In this document: positions 24,990 through 32,524 of the stretch, one piece after another
Numbering within the stretch: the first letter of the stretch is position 1
How the letters are laid out: every line of letters begins with the position of its first letter
Assembly (NCBI GenBank): GCA_963704545.1
Contig: OY969915.1
Span: 744,001 to 808,000, forward strand
Direction: 5' to 3'
From: VRUE01 sp963704545
GTDB lineage: Bacteria; Actinomycetota; Thermoleophilia; Solirubrobacterales; 70-9
Length of the DNA: 64,000 nt
Made by a program: the position numbers and the translations under genes
Notes under the pieces: generated by a model
The model's database searches: none
The model's input: the letters and a program-made list of their open reading frames with translations, nothing else
Told to the model about the DNA's origin: nothing

Positions 24990-25067
24990 GGGCCGGCGGG
25001 AGCCCCTTCCCAAAACACTCCAGCGAGGCTCCTGCCGAGCGTTTTGGGAAGGGGCTCCCGCCGGCCC
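24990..25067. repeat. Long perfect hairpin, member of the GCGARGC-loop palindrome family
   Basis: 27-bp perfect arms (24990-25016 and 25041-25067, reading GGGCCGGCGGGAGCCCCTTC...). The 24-nt loop begins ACTCCAGCGAGGC, which resembles the loop AACTCCCGCGAAGCGG of the hairpins at 41227-41300 and 42532-42599. The stems are unrelated. The remainder of 24873-24989 and 25068-25102 shows nothing recognisable. Confidence 0.8.
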
Positions 25068-25102
25068 CACCCAAACCCAGGCACGCCTCATGGAACCAAC
25101 CC

Positions 25103-25447
25103 CTACACCTCTTCAGGCGTAAACCGGTACCCGATCCCGAAATGTGTGTGGATGTACCTCCAGCCCGGGGCGACCGCCTCCAGCTTGGTGCGTACCTTGC
25201 GGACCAGCACGTCTACTGAGCGGTCGCGGCGGGGCATCTTGCCGCCCCACATCAGCTCGTAGACCTGCGGTCGCTGGACGACGCTGTCGCGGCGCTCGGC
25301 GAGCAGGAAGAAGAGCTCGAACTCCCGCACCGTGAGGCCGGCGCGCTTGCCGTCGACGAGGACCTGGAGCTCGCCCGGCCGGATCTCCAGGTTGGCGATC
25401 CGCCGCTTGCCCACTGACTGGGAGGGGGTCGAAGGCAGTACGAGCAT
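25103..25447 (-). CDS. Receiver-less OmpR/PhoB-type winged-helix DNA-binding protein
   Basis: 114 residues, nearly all a Trans_reg_C winged helix: IRPGELQVLVDGKRAGLTVREFELFFLLAERRDS (strands and first helices), VQRPQVYELMWGG, SVDVLVRKVRTKLEAVAPGWRYIHTHFGIGYRF (recognition helix and wing). Full-length PhoB-type regulators have about 120 further residues of receiver domain in front; here the ATG at 25447 is preceded by intergenic sequence, and no receiver is encoded nearby on this strand. It is divergent from pstSCAB across a 187-base gap that carries direct repeats. This makes a phosphate-type regulator whose activity is not set by phosphorylation plausible. Phosphate as signal is inferred from context. 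Confidence 0.85.
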   Translation of the reverse strand: MLVLPSTPSQSVGKRRIANLEIRPGELQVLVDGKRAGLTVREFELFFLLAERRDSVVQRPQVYELMWGGKMPRRDRSVDVLVRKVRTKLEAVAPGWRYIHTHFGIGYRFTPEEV

Positions 25448-25482
25448 CGGTCGAGAGCCTCGCCGCCCGCGGTGTCGGTCTG

Positions 25483-25530
25483 GTGAACAGGCTGTGTCGA
25501 ACTGGAGAAGATCCTGTTACCGGCTGTTAC
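25483..25530 (+). promoter_or_regulatory. Putative PHO-type operator upstream of pstS
   Basis: GTGAAC at 25483-25488 (complement GTTCAC), CTGGAGAAG at 25502-25510, and two direct repeats CTGTTAC at 25514-25520 and 25524-25530. OmpR-family proteins bind tandem direct repeats. GGAGAAG and AACTGG are also mirrored just downstream as CCAGTT and CTTCTCC. The site lies between the divergent winged-helix gene and pstS, so it may control both. Confidence 0.5.
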
Positions 25531-25634
25531 CAGTTCTTCTCCAAACAGTCACGTTGCGTTTACCTTGGCGGGGCGGGCTGAGCCGAGACTGGCGCGGACA
25601 GACTCTCGACCCAGCTACCCAGGAGCGAGCACAG

Positions 25635-26447
25635 ATGATTCGCACGCGTTACCTGGCCGTCCTCGCGCTGGCCCTTTGCGCCTCGCTGGCGACCGCCGCC
25701 ACAGCCCCCGCCGCCACGATCACCCTCAGCGGCTCCACCTCGGTTGCGCCGCTGGCGACCAAGCTCGCCAAGGCCTTCGTCAACCAGCCGCAGAACAAGG
25801 GCAAGGTCAAGTTCGTGATCCTCCAGGGCGGCTCCGACATCGGCATCACCGACGTCTCGCGAGGCCGCGTCACCCTCGGCATGTCCTCGCGCGACCCGAA
25901 GCCGGCGGACCCGGGGGGGATCGTCTTCAACAAGATCGCCCGCGACGCGGTCTGCGTGGTGACCAACCCCTCGAACCCGATCGCGAGCCTCAGCCAGCAG
26001 CAGATCCAGGACATCTTCTCCGGCCGCATCCGCAGCTGGAGCCAGGTCCCGGGCGCCAGTGCCTCGGGGCCGATCGACCTCGTCGTGCGCACCGCCGCCT
26101 CCGGCACCCAGGACGCCTTCCAGAACATCTTCATGGGGCAGACCCTGAGGGTCGCGGGGAGTGCGACGACCAAGTCCTCCAACGGCCTGCAGGCGCAGAC
26201 GATCAAGTCGGACCCCAACGCGATCGGCTACGCCTCCTTCCACTTTGCACAGGGCCTCTTCTCGGTTCCCTACCTCGGCGTGCCCTGCACGCTGCGCAAC
26301 GCCAAGTCGGGCCAGTACGCCGGCAGCCGTAACTTCTACCTCGTCAGCCGCGGCACGGCAAAGGGGGTGGCGCAGAAGTTCATCCAGTTCGCCCGCAGCT
26401 CCCAGGCGCAGGCGCTGGTGGCAAGCGACTGGGTGCCGCTGCGCTAG
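25635..26447 (+). CDS. pstS: Phosphate ABC transporter substrate-binding protein PstS
   Basis: 270 residues. Signal peptide (YLAVLALALCASLATAATAPAA), then the compact PstS fold: LSGSTSVAPLATKLAKAF (phosphate-binding loop), LQGGSDIGITDVSRGRVTLGMSSRDPKP, and RTAASGTQDAFQNIFMG (second binding loop). SDPNAIGYASFHFAQG closes the fold. Captures phosphate outside the membrane for PstCAB. The N-terminus is chosen at the ATG with AGGAG 9 nt upstream; the longer reading frame upstream has no such site. There is no lipobox cysteine at the expected place, so membrane attachment is unclear. pstC starts on its last base. Confidence 0.94.
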   Translation: MIRTRYLAVLALALCASLATAATAPAATITLSGSTSVAPLATKLAKAFVNQPQNKGKVKFVILQGGSDIGITDVSRGRVTLGMSSRDPKPADPGGIVFNKIARDAVCVVTNPSNPIASLSQQQIQDIFSGRIRSWSQVPGASASGPIDLVVRTAASGTQDAFQNIFMGQTLRVAGSATTKSSNGLQAQTIKSDPNAIGYASFHFAQGLFSVPYLGVPCTLRNAKSGQYAGSRNFYLVSRGTAKGVAQKFIQFARSSQAQALVASDWVPLR

Positions 26448-27496
26448 TGAGTGACGGACTCGCAGCCCGCCCTCACGGCCGCTTGCCCCGGCGGCCGGGC
26501 TCGGCGGGTGAGGAGGGCCGGCCTGCGCCCGGCTTCTGGACCGACGCCCGGGTCGAGCGCATCCTCGGGGCGGTCGCCTGCCTGGTGCTGTTGATCATCG
26601 CCGGGATGATCGTCTTCGTCTTCGGCAAAGCTTGGCCGTCCTTCGCCGGCAACGGCCTCGCCTGGTTCGGCTCCGGCGGCGACGTCGACCTGCAGCTGGA
26701 GGACATCTTCAACTCGCCCGCCAACCCGGCCGAGTACGTCTACACGCTGCGCGCCTGGCCGCTGCTCTGGGGGACCTTCGTCGTCACCGCCGGGGCGGTC
26801 CTGATCGGCATCGCCTTCTCCCTCTTCGCGGCGATCTTCATCGTCGAGTTCGCGCCGCGTCAGCTCAACCGCGTGCTCGAGCCGGTCGTGCGGCTGCTCG
26901 CCGCCGTGCCCTCGGTCGTCTACGGCCTGATCGGAATCCTCGTCATCGTCCCCTGGGTCGGCGAGCACCTGATCAGCCTCGGGCGCAAGGAATCGGTGGC
27001 GAACGTGGTCCAGCTCGACGGCGCCAGCATCTCCGTCGGGATCCTGATCCTGACCGTGATGATCGTGCCGATCATGATCGCGATCGTGGTCGACGCGCTG
27101 CGCGCGGTGCCGCGCAGTTGGACCGAAGGAGCCGCGGCGCTGGGGGCCAACCGGTGGCGGGTCACCTGGACGATCGCGGTGCGCACTGCCCGCCCGGCGA
27201 TCGTCGCCGCCGCGGTCCTGGCCACGGCGCGGGCGCTGGGCGAGGCGATCATGCTCTCGATGGTCGCCGGCTCGGCCAGCTTCGCGCCCAACCCGATCGA
27301 CGGCATCACCTTCCTCTTCGAGCCGACCCGGCCGCTGGCCTCGGCCCTGGTCGAGAACGTCGAAGGCCTCTCGGTGGTGCCCTTCGGACAGACGCTCTTC
27401 GCCTTCGCCGCGGTGCTGCTCGTCTCCAGCATGTTCCTCTCCTTCGCCGGCTTCGCCGCCAAGCAGTCGATGCGCAAATACGGAGTGCGTCCTTGA
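26447..27496 (+). CDS. pstC: Phosphate ABC transporter permease PstC
   Basis: 349 residues, six membrane segments after a basic cytoplasmic N-terminus. First segment ILGAVACLVLLIIAGMIVFVFG; the permease core has SVVYGLIGILVIVPWVGEHL and the EAA-type loop EGAAALGANRWRVTWTIAVRTARPAIVAA, which contacts PstB. ALGEAIMLSMVAGSA is typical of PstC. Together with PstA it forms the channel for phosphate. The GTG overlaps the pstS stop by one base. Confidence 0.95.
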   Translation: MSDGLAARPHGRLPRRPGSAGEEGRPAPGFWTDARVERILGAVACLVLLIIAGMIVFVFGKAWPSFAGNGLAWFGSGGDVDLQLEDIFNSPANPAEYVYTLRAWPLLWGTFVVTAGAVLIGIAFSLFAAIFIVEFAPRQLNRVLEPVVRLLAAVPSVVYGLIGILVIVPWVGEHLISLGRKESVANVVQLDGASISVGILILTVMIVPIMIAIVVDALRAVPRSWTEGAAALGANRWRVTWTIAVRTARPAIVAAAVLATARALGEAIMLSMVAGSASFAPNPIDGITFLFEPTRPLASALVENVEGLSVVPFGQTLFAFAAVLLVSSMFLSFAGFAAKQSMRKYGVRP

Positions 27497-28425
27497 CCCA
27501 GCCGGTCGACAGCGTCGCCAGCTGGCCGCTGCGGGACCGCCTCGGCTACTTCGTCGCCTGGGGGGCCGGCCTGGCCCTGATCGCGATCGCCGCCGCGATC
27601 CTGATCTACATGGCGTTCCGCGGCGCCCAGTACTTCGACCTCGGCCTGCTCTTCGACAGTCCCAACTCCTCCCTCAACCAGGCGCAGAGCGGCGGCTTCA
27701 AGGACCCGATCCTCGGCACCGCGCTGCTGCTCGTGATGTCGACGGCGATCGCCGCCCCGCTCGGCGTGACGATCGCGGTCTGGCTGACCGAGTACGGCCG
27801 GCCGGCGGGGCTGGCGCGGGTGGTCGAATCGGCAGTCGAGGTCGTAGCCGGCACCCCCAGCATCGTGCTGGCGATGTTCGGCCTCGTCTTCTTCCAGCAG
27901 CAGTGGCTGGGCATCCTCACTTTCGACGCCGAAGGCGGCGCCGTGCTCGGCCGCTCCTTCATCGCCGCCGCCGCGATGATGTCGCTGATCGCGCTGCCGC
28001 TCGTCGTGGGGGCGACGCGCGAGGCGCTGAACGCCATCCCGGGGCATGTGCGCGAGGCGTCCTACGCGCTCGGCAAGACCAAGGCGGCGACGATCCGGCG
28101 GGTGCTGCTGCCGGCGGCCCGGCCCGGGATCGGGACCGGCGCGGCGCTGGGGATGGGACGGGTCGCGGGGGACACGGCGATCGTCGTCGTCCTGCTCGGC
28201 GCCACCCTGCAGATCCAGAACGGCGCCGACGGCAGCGTCTTCGGCCTCTTCCGCGGCACCGGCAGCACGCTGACCAGCTACGTCTATTACAACTCCCCGG
28301 CCGGCGAGGGCCTGGCGCCGGAGAAGGCCTACTTCGCCGCCTTCGTCCTTCTCCTCGTCGTGATCGCGCTCAACTTCGCGGTCACGCGACTGGCGCGGGG
28401 AAGGAGCGCGGCGTGGGCGCGATGA
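27493..28425 (+). CDS. pstA: Phosphate ABC transporter permease PstA
   Basis: About 310 residues, partner of PstC. Features: first membrane segment GLALIAIAAAILIYMAF, periplasmic loop with GGFKDPILGTALL, core IAAPLGVTIAVWLTEYG, GTPSIVLAMFGLVFFQQ, and the EAA-type loop EASYALGKTKAATIRRVLLPAARPGIGTG. No ATG or GTG fits the reading frame near the pstC stop. A TTG at 27493 overlaps that stop by 4 bases (TTGA) and gives a normal N-terminus (TQPVDSVASWPLRDRLGY), so I take it as the start. Confidence 0.93.
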   Translation: MTQPVDSVASWPLRDRLGYFVAWGAGLALIAIAAAILIYMAFRGAQYFDLGLLFDSPNSSLNQAQSGGFKDPILGTALLLVMSTAIAAPLGVTIAVWLTEYGRPAGLARVVESAVEVVAGTPSIVLAMFGLVFFQQQWLGILTFDAEGGAVLGRSFIAAAAMMSLIALPLVVGATREALNAIPGHVREASYALGKTKAATIRRVLLPAARPGIGTGAALGMGRVAGDTAIVVVLLGATLQIQNGADGSVFGLFRGTGSTLTSYVYYNSPAGEGLAPEKAYFAAFVLLLVVIALNFAVTRLARGRSAAWAR

Positions 28426-29363
28426 GTCCGGACGAGCGCGTCCGCGACGAGCACGACGTGATCCTGGCGCCACCCCCGCCCGTGCGCCGCATCGTCGTCG
28501 ACCGCGAGCCGACGGTGGTGGATCCCCCCGCCGGCAACGGCCACGGCCCGCGGGGCGCCACCGGCCTCGCCGCCCCGGTTCGCCGCGCCGCGCCCAGTGC
28601 CGGGCCGAAGCCCGAGCGGATGCGAGTCGAGGGGGTCTCGATCGCCTATGGCGAGAAGCTCGCCGTCGACACCGTCTCGCTGCCGGTCCGCCAGGGCGAG
28701 GTGCTGGCCCTGATTGGGCCCTCCGGGTGCGGCAAGACGACGCTGCTGCGCTCGCTCAACCGCCTGGTCGAGATCACCCCGACAGCGGTCCGCAGCGGCA
28801 CGATCTCCCTCGACGGCGAGGACGTCGACCGGATGGAGGTGACGGCCCTGCGGCGGCGAGTGAGCATGGTCTTCCAGCAGCCCAACCCGTTCCCGATGAG
28901 CGTCTTCGACAACGTCGCCTACGCGCTTCGCGAGCAGGGCTCCGGGCGCCCTCGCAAGGAGACGTTGGCCGAGCCGGTCGCCGACGCGCTAGTGCGGGCC
29001 GGGCTCTGGGACGAGGTCGGCGCCACGCTCGACCACCCGGCGCTGCGCCTCTCCGGCGGCCAGCAGCAGCGGCTCTGCATCGCCCGCGCCCTCGCCGCGA
29101 GGCCGGAGGTGCTCCTGCTCGACGAGCCCTGCTCGGCTCTGGACCCGCGCTCGACCCAGGTGATCGAGGAGCTGATCCTGAAGCTGCGTGAGGAGGTGGC
29201 CGTGGTGATCGTCACCCACAACATGCAACAGGCGCTGCGGATCGCCGATCACGTCGGCTTCATGTACCTGGGGGAGCTGGTCGAGTACGGCCCCGCCGAG
29301 CAGGTCTTCGGCTCCCCCCGCGAGCAACGTACCCGCGAGTACGTGGGCGGTGCCTTCGGATGA
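28413..29363 (+). CDS. pstB: Phosphate ABC transporter ATP-binding protein PstB with N-terminal extension
   Basis: 316 residues from a GTG with AAGGAG 6 nt upstream (an ATG at 28422 is the alternative). The ATPase begins only at about residue 70: Walker A GPSGCGKT (102-109), Q-loop VFQQPNPFPMSVFDN, signature LSGGQQQR, Walker B VLLLDEPCSALD, H-loop VIVTHNMQQALR. GFMYLGELVEYGPAEQVF is typical of PstB. The first 70 residues are proline-rich and disordered, longer than usual for this family. Overlaps pstA by 13 bases. No phoU gene is found in the window. Confidence 0.94.
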   Translation: MGAMSPDERVRDEHDVILAPPPPVRRIVVDREPTVVDPPAGNGHGPRGATGLAAPVRRAAPSAGPKPERMRVEGVSIAYGEKLAVDTVSLPVRQGEVLALIGPSGCGKTTLLRSLNRLVEITPTAVRSGTISLDGEDVDRMEVTALRRRVSMVFQQPNPFPMSVFDNVAYALREQGSGRPRKETLAEPVADALVRAGLWDEVGATLDHPALRLSGGQQQRLCIARALAARPEVLLLDEPCSALDPRSTQVIEELILKLREEVAVVIVTHNMQQALRIADHVGFMYLGELVEYGPAEQVFGSPREQRTREYVGGAFG

Positions 29364-30106
29364 GGCTGTACGGCGCCGCGCCGCTTGCGATCGCCTGCGC
29401 GGGGGTGGCACTGGTCGTCACCGGTTGCGAATCGACGCAGGACAAGAGCGCCAAGATCGCCGCCGAGCTCGGCCCCGTGGCGAAGGAGAAGGGGCTCGCC
29501 ATCGGCAAGCGCAGCAAGGACGTGAGGGTCGTCTCGACGACTCTCCTGACCGACGCCAACGGCAGCGCTGTCGCGGTCGAGTTGCACAACGACTCCGGTC
29601 GCGACCTGGCCGAAGTGCCGTTGCTAATCGACGTCTTGGACGCGCAGGGGCGCAGCGTCTACCGCAACGACATCCCGGGCATAGAGCCCGCGCTGGCCGC
29701 CGTCCCGTTCATTCCGGCGGGAGGCGACGTGACCTGGGTCCACGATCAGGTCCTGGCCACCGGGAAGCCGGCGAAGGTGAAGGTGACCGTCGGCGCCGGC
29801 GGCGAGCCGGTCGGCGGCGAGCGCCCGGCGGTCTCGGTCTTCGAGCCGAAGCTCGAGGGTGACCCCTACACCGGGGTGGCCGCCTCCGGCGAGGTGGTCA
29901 ACGAGAGCGGCGCGGACGTCGAACGCCTGCTGCTCTACGCGGTGGCCCGCGAGGGGAGCCGGATCGTCGCCGCCGGGCGCGGCGCGATCGAACCGCTGAA
30001 GGACAAGCCGAAGCCGGCCCCCTACAACGTCTTCTTCATCGGCGACCCGAAGGGAGCCGAGATCGAGGTCGCCGACTTCCCGACCCTGCCGGGGCAGCCG
30101 CGATGA
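29360..30106 (+). CDS. Lipoprotein of unknown function, coupled to the pst operon
   Basis: 248 residues. Type II signal peptide with lipobox VTGC (about residues 20-23: LVVTGCESTQDKS). The mature part begins with a lysine-rich helix and then two similar strand-rich domains (VVSTTLLTDANGSAVAVELHNDSGRDLAEVP and AASGEVVNESGADVERLLLYAVAREGS), reminiscent of FxLYD/DUF-type immunoglobulin-like folds. The ATG overlaps the pstB stop by 4 bases, so it is made with the transporter. A role in phosphate uptake or envelope phosphate stress is an inference from position only. Confidence 0.75.
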   Translation: MRLYGAAPLAIACAGVALVVTGCESTQDKSAKIAAELGPVAKEKGLAIGKRSKDVRVVSTTLLTDANGSAVAVELHNDSGRDLAEVPLLIDVLDAQGRSVYRNDIPGIEPALAAVPFIPAGGDVTWVHDQVLATGKPAKVKVTVGAGGEPVGGERPAVSVFEPKLEGDPYTGVAASGEVVNESGADVERLLLYAVAREGSRIVAAGRGAIEPLKDKPKPAPYNVFFIGDPKGAEIEVADFPTLPGQPR

Positions 30107-30771
30107 CCGAGCCGGCCGAACGAGTGCAGGCGCTCGGCGAGGCTGGGGAGACCTGCCGAAAGTGCGCCGCGCCGCTCGCCGCCGACCAGCGCTACTGCCT
30201 CAACTGCGGCAGCCGTCGCGGCGGACCGAGGGTCGACTTCCACGAGCACCTGCCGGGGGACGACGCCGTCGCGATGAACGGCTCTGCACCGCCCGCTGCC
30301 GCATCCGTCACGGTGCCGCCGCCCGCAGATGAGAGGCCTCAGCGCGACTACGCCCCGCTGGCAGCGGTCGGCGGCATCGCGGTCCTCGGCCTGATGCTGC
30401 TGGTGGGTGTCCTGATCGGCAAGGGCGACAGCGGCTCCTCCAGCGCGCCCCCGCAGGTCGTCCGCGTGCAGGGCGGAGGCGGCGGTGCGGCAGCCAGCGA
30501 GGGGGCCGGAACCGAGGGAGAGGGTGCCGTGAAGAAGGCGAAGGGTGCGAGCAAGAAGAAGGCCGAGGATGCCGGCGGCCTCCTCGGCGGCAAGGCAAAC
30601 GGCCCGGTGCAAGCCAGCGACGACGCGCTGAGGGAACTGGAAGAACAGAGCCCGGACGAATACTCCGAGAACAGCGCCAAGCTGCCGGACGAAATCGCCA
30701 CCGGCGGCGCACCGCCGCCCGAAGACGGCAAGGCCCCGGGCGGGGGCAGCGAGGGAACGGCGATCGAATGA
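30103..30771 (+). CDS. Zinc-ribbon membrane protein of unknown function
   Basis: 222 residues. An N-terminal zinc ribbon has ligands C18, C21, C32 and C35 (CRKCAAPL...YCLNCG). A linker is followed by one membrane helix at about 84-105 (APLAAVGGIAVLGLMLLVGVLIG), and a disordered tail rich in lysine, glycine and glutamate. The ribbon should be cytoplasmic and the tail outside. The 4-base overlaps on both sides place it firmly in the pst-linked operon. No enzyme signature. Confidence 0.75.
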   Translation: MTEPAERVQALGEAGETCRKCAAPLAADQRYCLNCGSRRGGPRVDFHEHLPGDDAVAMNGSAPPAAASVTVPPPADERPQRDYAPLAAVGGIAVLGLMLLVGVLIGKGDSGSSSAPPQVVRVQGGGGGAAASEGAGTEGEGAVKKAKGASKKKAEDAGGLLGGKANGPVQASDDALRELEEQSPDEYSENSAKLPDEIATGGAPPPEDGKAPGGGSEGTAIE

Positions 30772-31085
30772 GCGACCTTGAGCGCCGTCGCGACAGCCTC
30801 TCCAAGCAGCTCGCCGAGCTGCAATGGGACCTGGGCGGGCTCGCCTACGAGATGGCGATCCGCGACCACTTTCGCCTCGACGTGCTCGCCCGCCAGGCGG
30901 CGGAGCTGCAGAGGGTCGATGCCGAGCTGGCCGAGGTCGAGCGGATGCTGCGGCTCGACCAGGCAGGCGCCGCAGGCGCCTGCGGCTCGTGCGGCGCGCT
31001 CTACGCGCGCGGCTCGGTCTTCTGCTGGCAGTGCGGCAGGGACCTGATGGAGCGCAGCCCGGTCGGGAGCGGTCCGGCGGCATGA
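30768..31085 (+). CDS. Small coiled-coil/zinc-ribbon protein
   Basis: 105 residues. About 1-65 form a heptad-rich helix pair (LERRRDSLSKQLAELQWDLGGLAYEM; ARQAAELQRVDAELAEVERMLRLD). The C-terminal ribbon CGSCGALYARGSVFCWQCGRDL carries four cysteines in CxxC...CxxC spacing, like the ribbon of the preceding gene. Probably cytoplasmic and a partner of that protein. The overlap with both neighbours is 4 bases. Confidence 0.75.
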   Translation: MSDLERRRDSLSKQLAELQWDLGGLAYEMAIRDHFRLDVLARQAAELQRVDAELAEVERMLRLDQAGAAGACGSCGALYARGSVFCWQCGRDLMERSPVGSGPAA

Positions 31086-32185
31086 TCCGCCAGCTCCTCG
31101 ACACCGGCGCCCGCGGCGCCGCGCTTGTCGTCACCAACCGCCGCTGGGGCGCGACCCTGAGCGCTGCCGCGCTTGGCTTCGGTCTCTTCGCGGGCGTCGC
31201 CATCGGCCCCGGCACCCCCGGCTCGCTGGCGACGGGGCCCCTCCGGCTGATCGAAGCCCCCAGCCCCGTCGCGGACGCCGGCGACGCCGGCGTCCCGGCC
31301 GGCAAGAGTGCCCCTTCCGCACCGCTCGCGAGCTCCGCACCCGAACCCATCGGTGAAGAACCGGCCCCGCTCGAAGCGTTCCCCTCCGCCGTGCCGTTCG
31401 AAGGCGAAAGCGAAGCGTCGCCGACCACAGGGAACGACCCCAAGCCGGCCCCCGCCGACCCCGAAGAGCCGGCCGACCCGGAATCCACCCAGCTCCAGGG
31501 CACCGTCGTGCACGCGAACCCGGCCGCAGGCAGCTACGCGCTCACGATCGAGGGCGGCGAACTGGTTCCCGTGCACGCCCGCAAGCTGCCGGCTCCGGGA
31601 ACCAAGGTGACCCTCACCGCCCGCCGGCTCGCAAACGGCGCCTTCGCCGAGGAAGGCAAGCCCAAGCGCCGCGGCGCGGCGAAGCAGGCCACCTTCAGGG
31701 GAGTCGTCACCTTCGTCGACCCCGACCCGATCGCACCGTCCTACACGCTCTCCGGTCGCGGCGCCTCCCTGCTCGTCCGCGTGCCCCCGGATCCAACCGG
31801 GACCGTGCCGCCGCTCCCGTCCCTCGGCAGCTACGCGAAAGCCGACGTCGCGGTGGAACAGGACGGGACGCTGGTGCAGCGCACGATCGAGATCGAACCG
31901 GGCGAGCCCTCCACCTACCTGGACCTCGCCGGCATCTACGCCGGCCTCTCTCCGGAAACCGGCCAGCTGCTGATCTCCGCCGACGACACCCGCGCCGCCG
32001 AACAGGACCTGTCGCTGACCGTTCCCCCGACGGTCGACGCGTCGAAGCTGACGCCCGGCGACTCCTACCTGGCGACGGCAACGGTCGAACCCGACGGCTC
32101 CCTCCAGCTGGCCGGCATCGCCAGCGACGAGCACACCAAGGGGGCGGACGATCCGGGCTCTGCGCAGGGTGACCTGAGGCGTTAG
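31082..32185 (+). CDS. Exported protein of unknown function, end of the pst-linked operon
   Basis: About 367 residues. A single hydrophobic stretch near the N-terminus (AALVVTNRRWGATLSAAALGFGLFAGVAIG) acts as signal peptide or anchor. About 55-135 is a disordered Pro/Glu/Ala-rich linker. The rest is strand-rich with OB-like segments (LQGTVVHANPAAGSYALTIEGGELVPV; TFRGVVTFVDPDPIAPSYTLSGRG), suggesting two DUF5666-like domains. The ATG overlaps the preceding stop by 4 bases. No recognisable enzyme motif. Confidence 0.72.
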   Translation: MIRQLLDTGARGAALVVTNRRWGATLSAAALGFGLFAGVAIGPGTPGSLATGPLRLIEAPSPVADAGDAGVPAGKSAPSAPLASSAPEPIGEEPAPLEAFPSAVPFEGESEASPTTGNDPKPAPADPEEPADPESTQLQGTVVHANPAAGSYALTIEGGELVPVHARKLPAPGTKVTLTARRLANGAFAEEGKPKRRGAAKQATFRGVVTFVDPDPIAPSYTLSGRGASLLVRVPPDPTGTVPPLPSLGSYAKADVAVEQDGTLVQRTIEIEPGEPSTYLDLAGIYAGLSPETGQLLISADDTRAAEQDLSLTVPPTVDASKLTPGDSYLATATVEPDGSLQLAGIASDEHTKGADDPGSAQGDLRR

Positions 32186-32235
32186 GGCGCCTGGTCCGCG
32201 ACGCGTCGATTTGGGACTTGACCCCTGTGCGCATG

Positions 32236-32241
32236 TAATCT
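32236..32241 (+). promoter_or_regulatory. Putative -10 box of the 77-residue protein gene
   Basis: TAATCT lies 6 nt upstream of the ATG at 32248; TTGGGA 19 nt further upstream could serve as -35. No ribosome site is present, so a leaderless transcript is likely. Confidence 0.45.
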
Positions 32242-32247
32242 CTGACG

Positions 32248-32481
32248 ATGCCTCTCGATCAAAGCAAGATGGGCCAGGTCGTCACGGCGCAGATGGAGGC
32301 ACTCGAAGCCGACTACGGCGAGGACTGCCAGATCGGCGACGTCTGCACGATCGTCGAGGTCGTCGGCCCCCACGGCTCGCACGTGCGGGTGCGGACCAGC
32401 GACATGCGCCCCCACATGGCCCTCGGCCTGATCCGCATGGCCGAGCACGCGATGCTCGGCAACCTCGGCAGCGGCGAGTAG
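32248..32481 (+). CDS. Small conserved-looking protein of unknown function
   Basis: 77 residues, cytoplasmic, acidic N-terminus and a strand-rich middle (DVCTIVEVVGPHGSHVRVRTSDMRPHMALGLIRMAEHAMLG). The order of an early helix, three strands and a final helix is clear, but I do not recognise the family. It stands alone between the pst-linked operon and lysC and has its own leaderless-type promoter. Confidence 0.65.
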   Translation: MPLDQSKMGQVVTAQMEALEADYGEDCQIGDVCTIVEVVGPHGSHVRVRTSDMRPHMALGLIRMAEHAMLGNLGSGE

Positions 32482-32509
32482 CCGCCCGGAAACGCACTTC
32501 CGGGGCGAC

Positions 32510-32515
32510 TATCCT
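32510..32515 (+). promoter_or_regulatory. Putative -10 box of lysC
   Basis: TATCCT lies 9 nt before the ATG of lysC. With the short leader there is no room for a lysine riboswitch, so control must be at the promoter or by feedback on the enzyme. Confidence 0.45.
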
Positions 32516-32524
32516 CAGCCGTTC

